Source: Bacteroidota bacterium (lineage in GTDB: Bacteria; Bacteroidota; Bacteroidia; Sphingobacteriales; Sphingobacteriaceae). Taken from it: DNA of 64,000 bases. The stretch lies in NCBI GenBank assembly GCA_013288235.1, contig JABDCF010000002.1, positions 1 to 64,000 on the forward strand. Direction: 5' to 3'. Below are positions 61,812 through 64,000 of the stretch, in pieces; position 1 is the stretch's first letter; the number at the start of each line of letters is the position of its first letter. The position numbers and the translations under genes are program-made. The notes below the pieces were generated by a model that worked only from the letters and a program-made list of their open reading frames with translations, made no database searches and was not told the DNA's origin.

Positions 61812-62637
61812 CCTTCTTCTGCTGCGCCTCCAGACCCGCCTGCTCGTTAGCAAATTTATTGTCAACTACATCAACATATTGCAGTTTGCTGAAATCAACA
61901 GCAATGGCCACTTCCATATTTAAAATAAAACCGCCGGCCTTGGTATGCAGGCTGCTTATTGTCCCTATCGATATCCCCTCGGGAAAAAGCGAATAGCCCG
62001 ATGTAACCACCTTTTCGCCAAGCTTTGGCTGAGCGTTGTTTGATACATCTTTCATCAGGCATTTATGAGGGTTAAGGTCATCACCCCATTCAACATATCC
62101 AATTTCTTTATTATTGGCCAGCATAGCACTAAACTGTGAGTCTTTATGTAATAACGACTGCACAACGGCAAAATGGGTAGACACAAAAACAACCTTGCCA
62201 ACAATGCCTTTATCGCAAATAACACCCATCCCCTTTGTAATGCCCTGGTTGCTTCCCCTGTTAATGGTAAGGTAATTATTAATACGATTAACCGAGTTAT
62301 TGATCACCCGGGCTACAATGTATTCATACTGCTGTTTATAAACGGTATCGGTTACCTTATGTTTATTCAGAGTATCGATGTAAAACGAAGACTTTAGCTG
62401 ATTACGCAATTGCGCGTTTTCGCGGGCCAGGTTATCATTAACATCTTTTAATGATAAATAACTATAAAATTCGCTCACCCTCGCATAAAGGTTACCGGTA
62501 ACTTCGTTGGATGAGTTTATAAATGCAGCCTTCTGAAATGAATTGTACTTCACATAAATAATAAGCGAGGTAACCTCAAAAATAAGGAACAAAAAAAATG
62601 CGTTGTACTTACTGATAAATATCCAGAGGTTACGCAT
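61804..62637 (-). CDS. mreC: Rod shape-determining protein MreC
   Basis: Position and GSNQGITKGMGVICDKGIVGKVVFVSTHFAVVQSLLHKDSQFSAML. Confidence 0.95.
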   Translation of the reverse strand: MRNLWIFISKYNAFFLFLIFEVTSLIIYVKYNSFQKAAFINSSNEVTGNLYARVSEFYSYLSLKDVNDNLARENAQLRNQLKSSFYIDTLNKHKVTDTVYKQQYEYIVARVINNSVNRINNYLTINRGSNQGITKGMGVICDKGIVGKVVFVSTHFAVVQSLLHKDSQFSAMLANNKEIGYVEWGDDLNPHKCLMKDVSNNAQPKLGEKVVTSGYSLFPEGISIGTISSLHTKAGGFILNMEVAIAVDFSKLQYVDVVDNKFANEQAGLEAQQKKDE

Positions 62638-62640
62638 TGT

Positions 62641-62714
62641 TAGTTACGATTTTAGATTTACGATTTACGAATTAGTTGAACAATCGTCAATCTGAAATCG
62701 TAAATCGTAAATAG
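62641..62714. repeat. Word-hairpin, ACGATTTACGATTT family
   Basis: ttacgattttagatttacgatttacgaatt / caatcgtcaatctgaaatcgtaaatcgtaaat. Confidence 0.8.
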
Positions 62715-62716
62715 AG

Positions 62717-63739
62717 TTATTGCATTAAAAATTTAAAATTCCCAATATTTTTAAGGGCTGTACCTGTTCCGCGGACTACGGCGCGAAGGGGGTCTTCGGC
62801 TACGTGAACGGGCAGCTTGGTTTTTGCGGCTATACGCTTATCAAGGCCGCGCAGCAAGGCGCCGCCGCCGGTTAAGTATATGCCGGTTTGATAAATATCT
62901 GCCGAAAGCTCCGGCGGGGTAATTTCCAAAGCTTTTAAAATCGCTTCTTCAATTTTCGAGATCGATTTATCCAGACAATGGGCGATCTCGGAATAGGAAA
63001 GCATAATTTGTTTTGGAACGCCTGTCATCAGGTCGCGGCCCTGTACGGCGAAATCTGCAGGTGGGTCGGCCAGCTCAGGCAAAGCAGCACCTACTTCAAT
63101 TTTTACCTTCTCAGCAGTACGGTCGCCGATCATGATGTTGTGCTGGCGACGTATATATTGTACAATGTCGGAGTCGAAGTTATCGCCCGCTACACGGATA
63201 GACTGATCGCAAACGATACCTGATAAAGCGATAACCGCAATTTCGGTAGTACCACCGCCGATATCGATGATCATGTTGCCCATAGGCTCTTCCACATCGA
63301 TGCCTATACCTACTGCAGCAGCCATTGGCTCGTGGATGAGATAAACCTCTTTGGCGCCTGCAATTTCGGCAGAGTCGCGCACAGCACGTTTTTCAACTTC
63401 GGTAATGCCCGATGGGATACAGATCACCATACGTAACGACGGGAAAAACCATCCTTTACCCTGGTTGATCATTTTAATCATGCCGCGTATCATGTGCTCG
63501 GCAGCGTTAAAGTCGGCAATTACACCATCTTTTAAAGGCCGTACCGTACGGATATTATCGTGCGTTTTGCCTTCCATCTGCATGGCCTGGCGGCCTATGG
63601 CAATTACTTTATTAGTTGTCCGGTCAAACGCCACTATCGAGGGTTCGTCAACAACAACTTTATCATTATGTATTATGAGGGTATTTGCGGTACCTAAATC
63701 AATAGCAATTTCTTGTGTAAAAAAATTAAATAGACCCAT
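62717..63739 (-). CDS. mreB: Rod shape-determining protein MreB
   Basis: EIAIDLGTANTLIIHNDKVVVDEPSIVA; NMIIDIGGGTTEIAVIALSGIV; YLTGGGALLRGLDKRI. Confidence 0.98.
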   Translation of the reverse strand: MGLFNFFTQEIAIDLGTANTLIIHNDKVVVDEPSIVAFDRTTNKVIAIGRQAMQMEGKTHDNIRTVRPLKDGVIADFNAAEHMIRGMIKMINQGKGWFFPSLRMVICIPSGITEVEKRAVRDSAEIAGAKEVYLIHEPMAAAVGIGIDVEEPMGNMIIDIGGGTTEIAVIALSGIVCDQSIRVAGDNFDSDIVQYIRRQHNIMIGDRTAEKVKIEVGAALPELADPPADFAVQGRDLMTGVPKQIMLSYSEIAHCLDKSISKIEEAILKALEITPPELSADIYQTGIYLTGGGALLRGLDKRIAAKTKLPVHVAEDPLRAVVRGTGTALKNIGNFKFLMQ

Positions 63740-63780
63740 TTGGTGTTATTTGAAAATTAGCTGCAAAGTTTATAAATATA

Positions 63781-63906
63781 GTTGAATAAGTTGATGATTG
63801 GGTTGATTAAGTTAGATTAGGTTGATTGAGTTGATTAAGTTATTTTTTCTGTGTTATTATTTTTACAACTTAATCAACCCAATCAACTTAACCAACCTAC
63901 TTAACC
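63781..63906. repeat. Word-hairpin, TTGATT family
   Basis: gggttgattaagttagattaggttgattgagttgattaagtt / aacttaatcaacccaatcaacttaaccaacc. Confidence 0.85.
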
Positions 63907-63910
63907 TCTC

Positions 63911-64000
63911 TCAATGTTTAAAATGCCGTACGCCGGTTGTTACCATAGCGATGTTTTTCTCATCGCACATTTCAACTGAAAGCTTGTCGTTTATTGAGCC
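63911..64000 (-). CDS. purH: Bifunctional AICAR formyltransferase/IMP cyclohydrolase, C-terminal end only
   Basis: GSINDKLSVEMCDEKNIAMVTTGVRHFKH*, the characteristic PurH C-terminus; gene continues beyond the window. Confidence 0.88.
   Translation of the reverse strand, partial: GSINDKLSVEMCDEKNIAMVTTGVRHFKH

Overview
This 64 kb chromosomal window looks like a Sphingobacteriaceae-type Bacteroidota genome (Mucilaginibacter/Pedobacter-like). That assignment is inferred from gene content: SusC/SusD pair, LytS/LytTR pair, purH-mreBCD-mrdA-rodA order. I see no rRNA, tRNA, CRISPR array or prophage. Main blocks: (1) housekeeping and regulatory genes at 0-15 kb, including a membrane-anchored MutS paralog, cbpA/cbpM, and small Cys- or His-rich exported peptides absent from the ORF track; (2) a BlaI/M56 (BlaR1-like) module at 19.0-23.0 kb in which the M56 protein has a long heptad-repeat tail and two adjacent secreted proteins carry the same repeats; (3) a polysaccharide utilisation locus at about 26-44 kb with SusCD, GH43, GH36-like, beta-helix, SGNH, amidase and GH16 genes and a divergent NUDIX/NrtR-AraR-type regulator; (4) an exported caspase-like / CHASE2-like / CsgG-like / FecR-like operon at 45.4-50.6 kb; (5) the mreB-mreC-mreD-mrdA-rodA cluster with the 3' end of purH. 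Two patterns cut across the window. First, many intergenic spacers are filled by hairpins built from short degenerate words; the word differs between loci, and the elements often abut stop codons. Second, five apparent indels in homopolymers break genes between 16 and 27 kb, which may be assembly error or real slippage. All calls come from reading the sequence and supplied translations; no searches were run.
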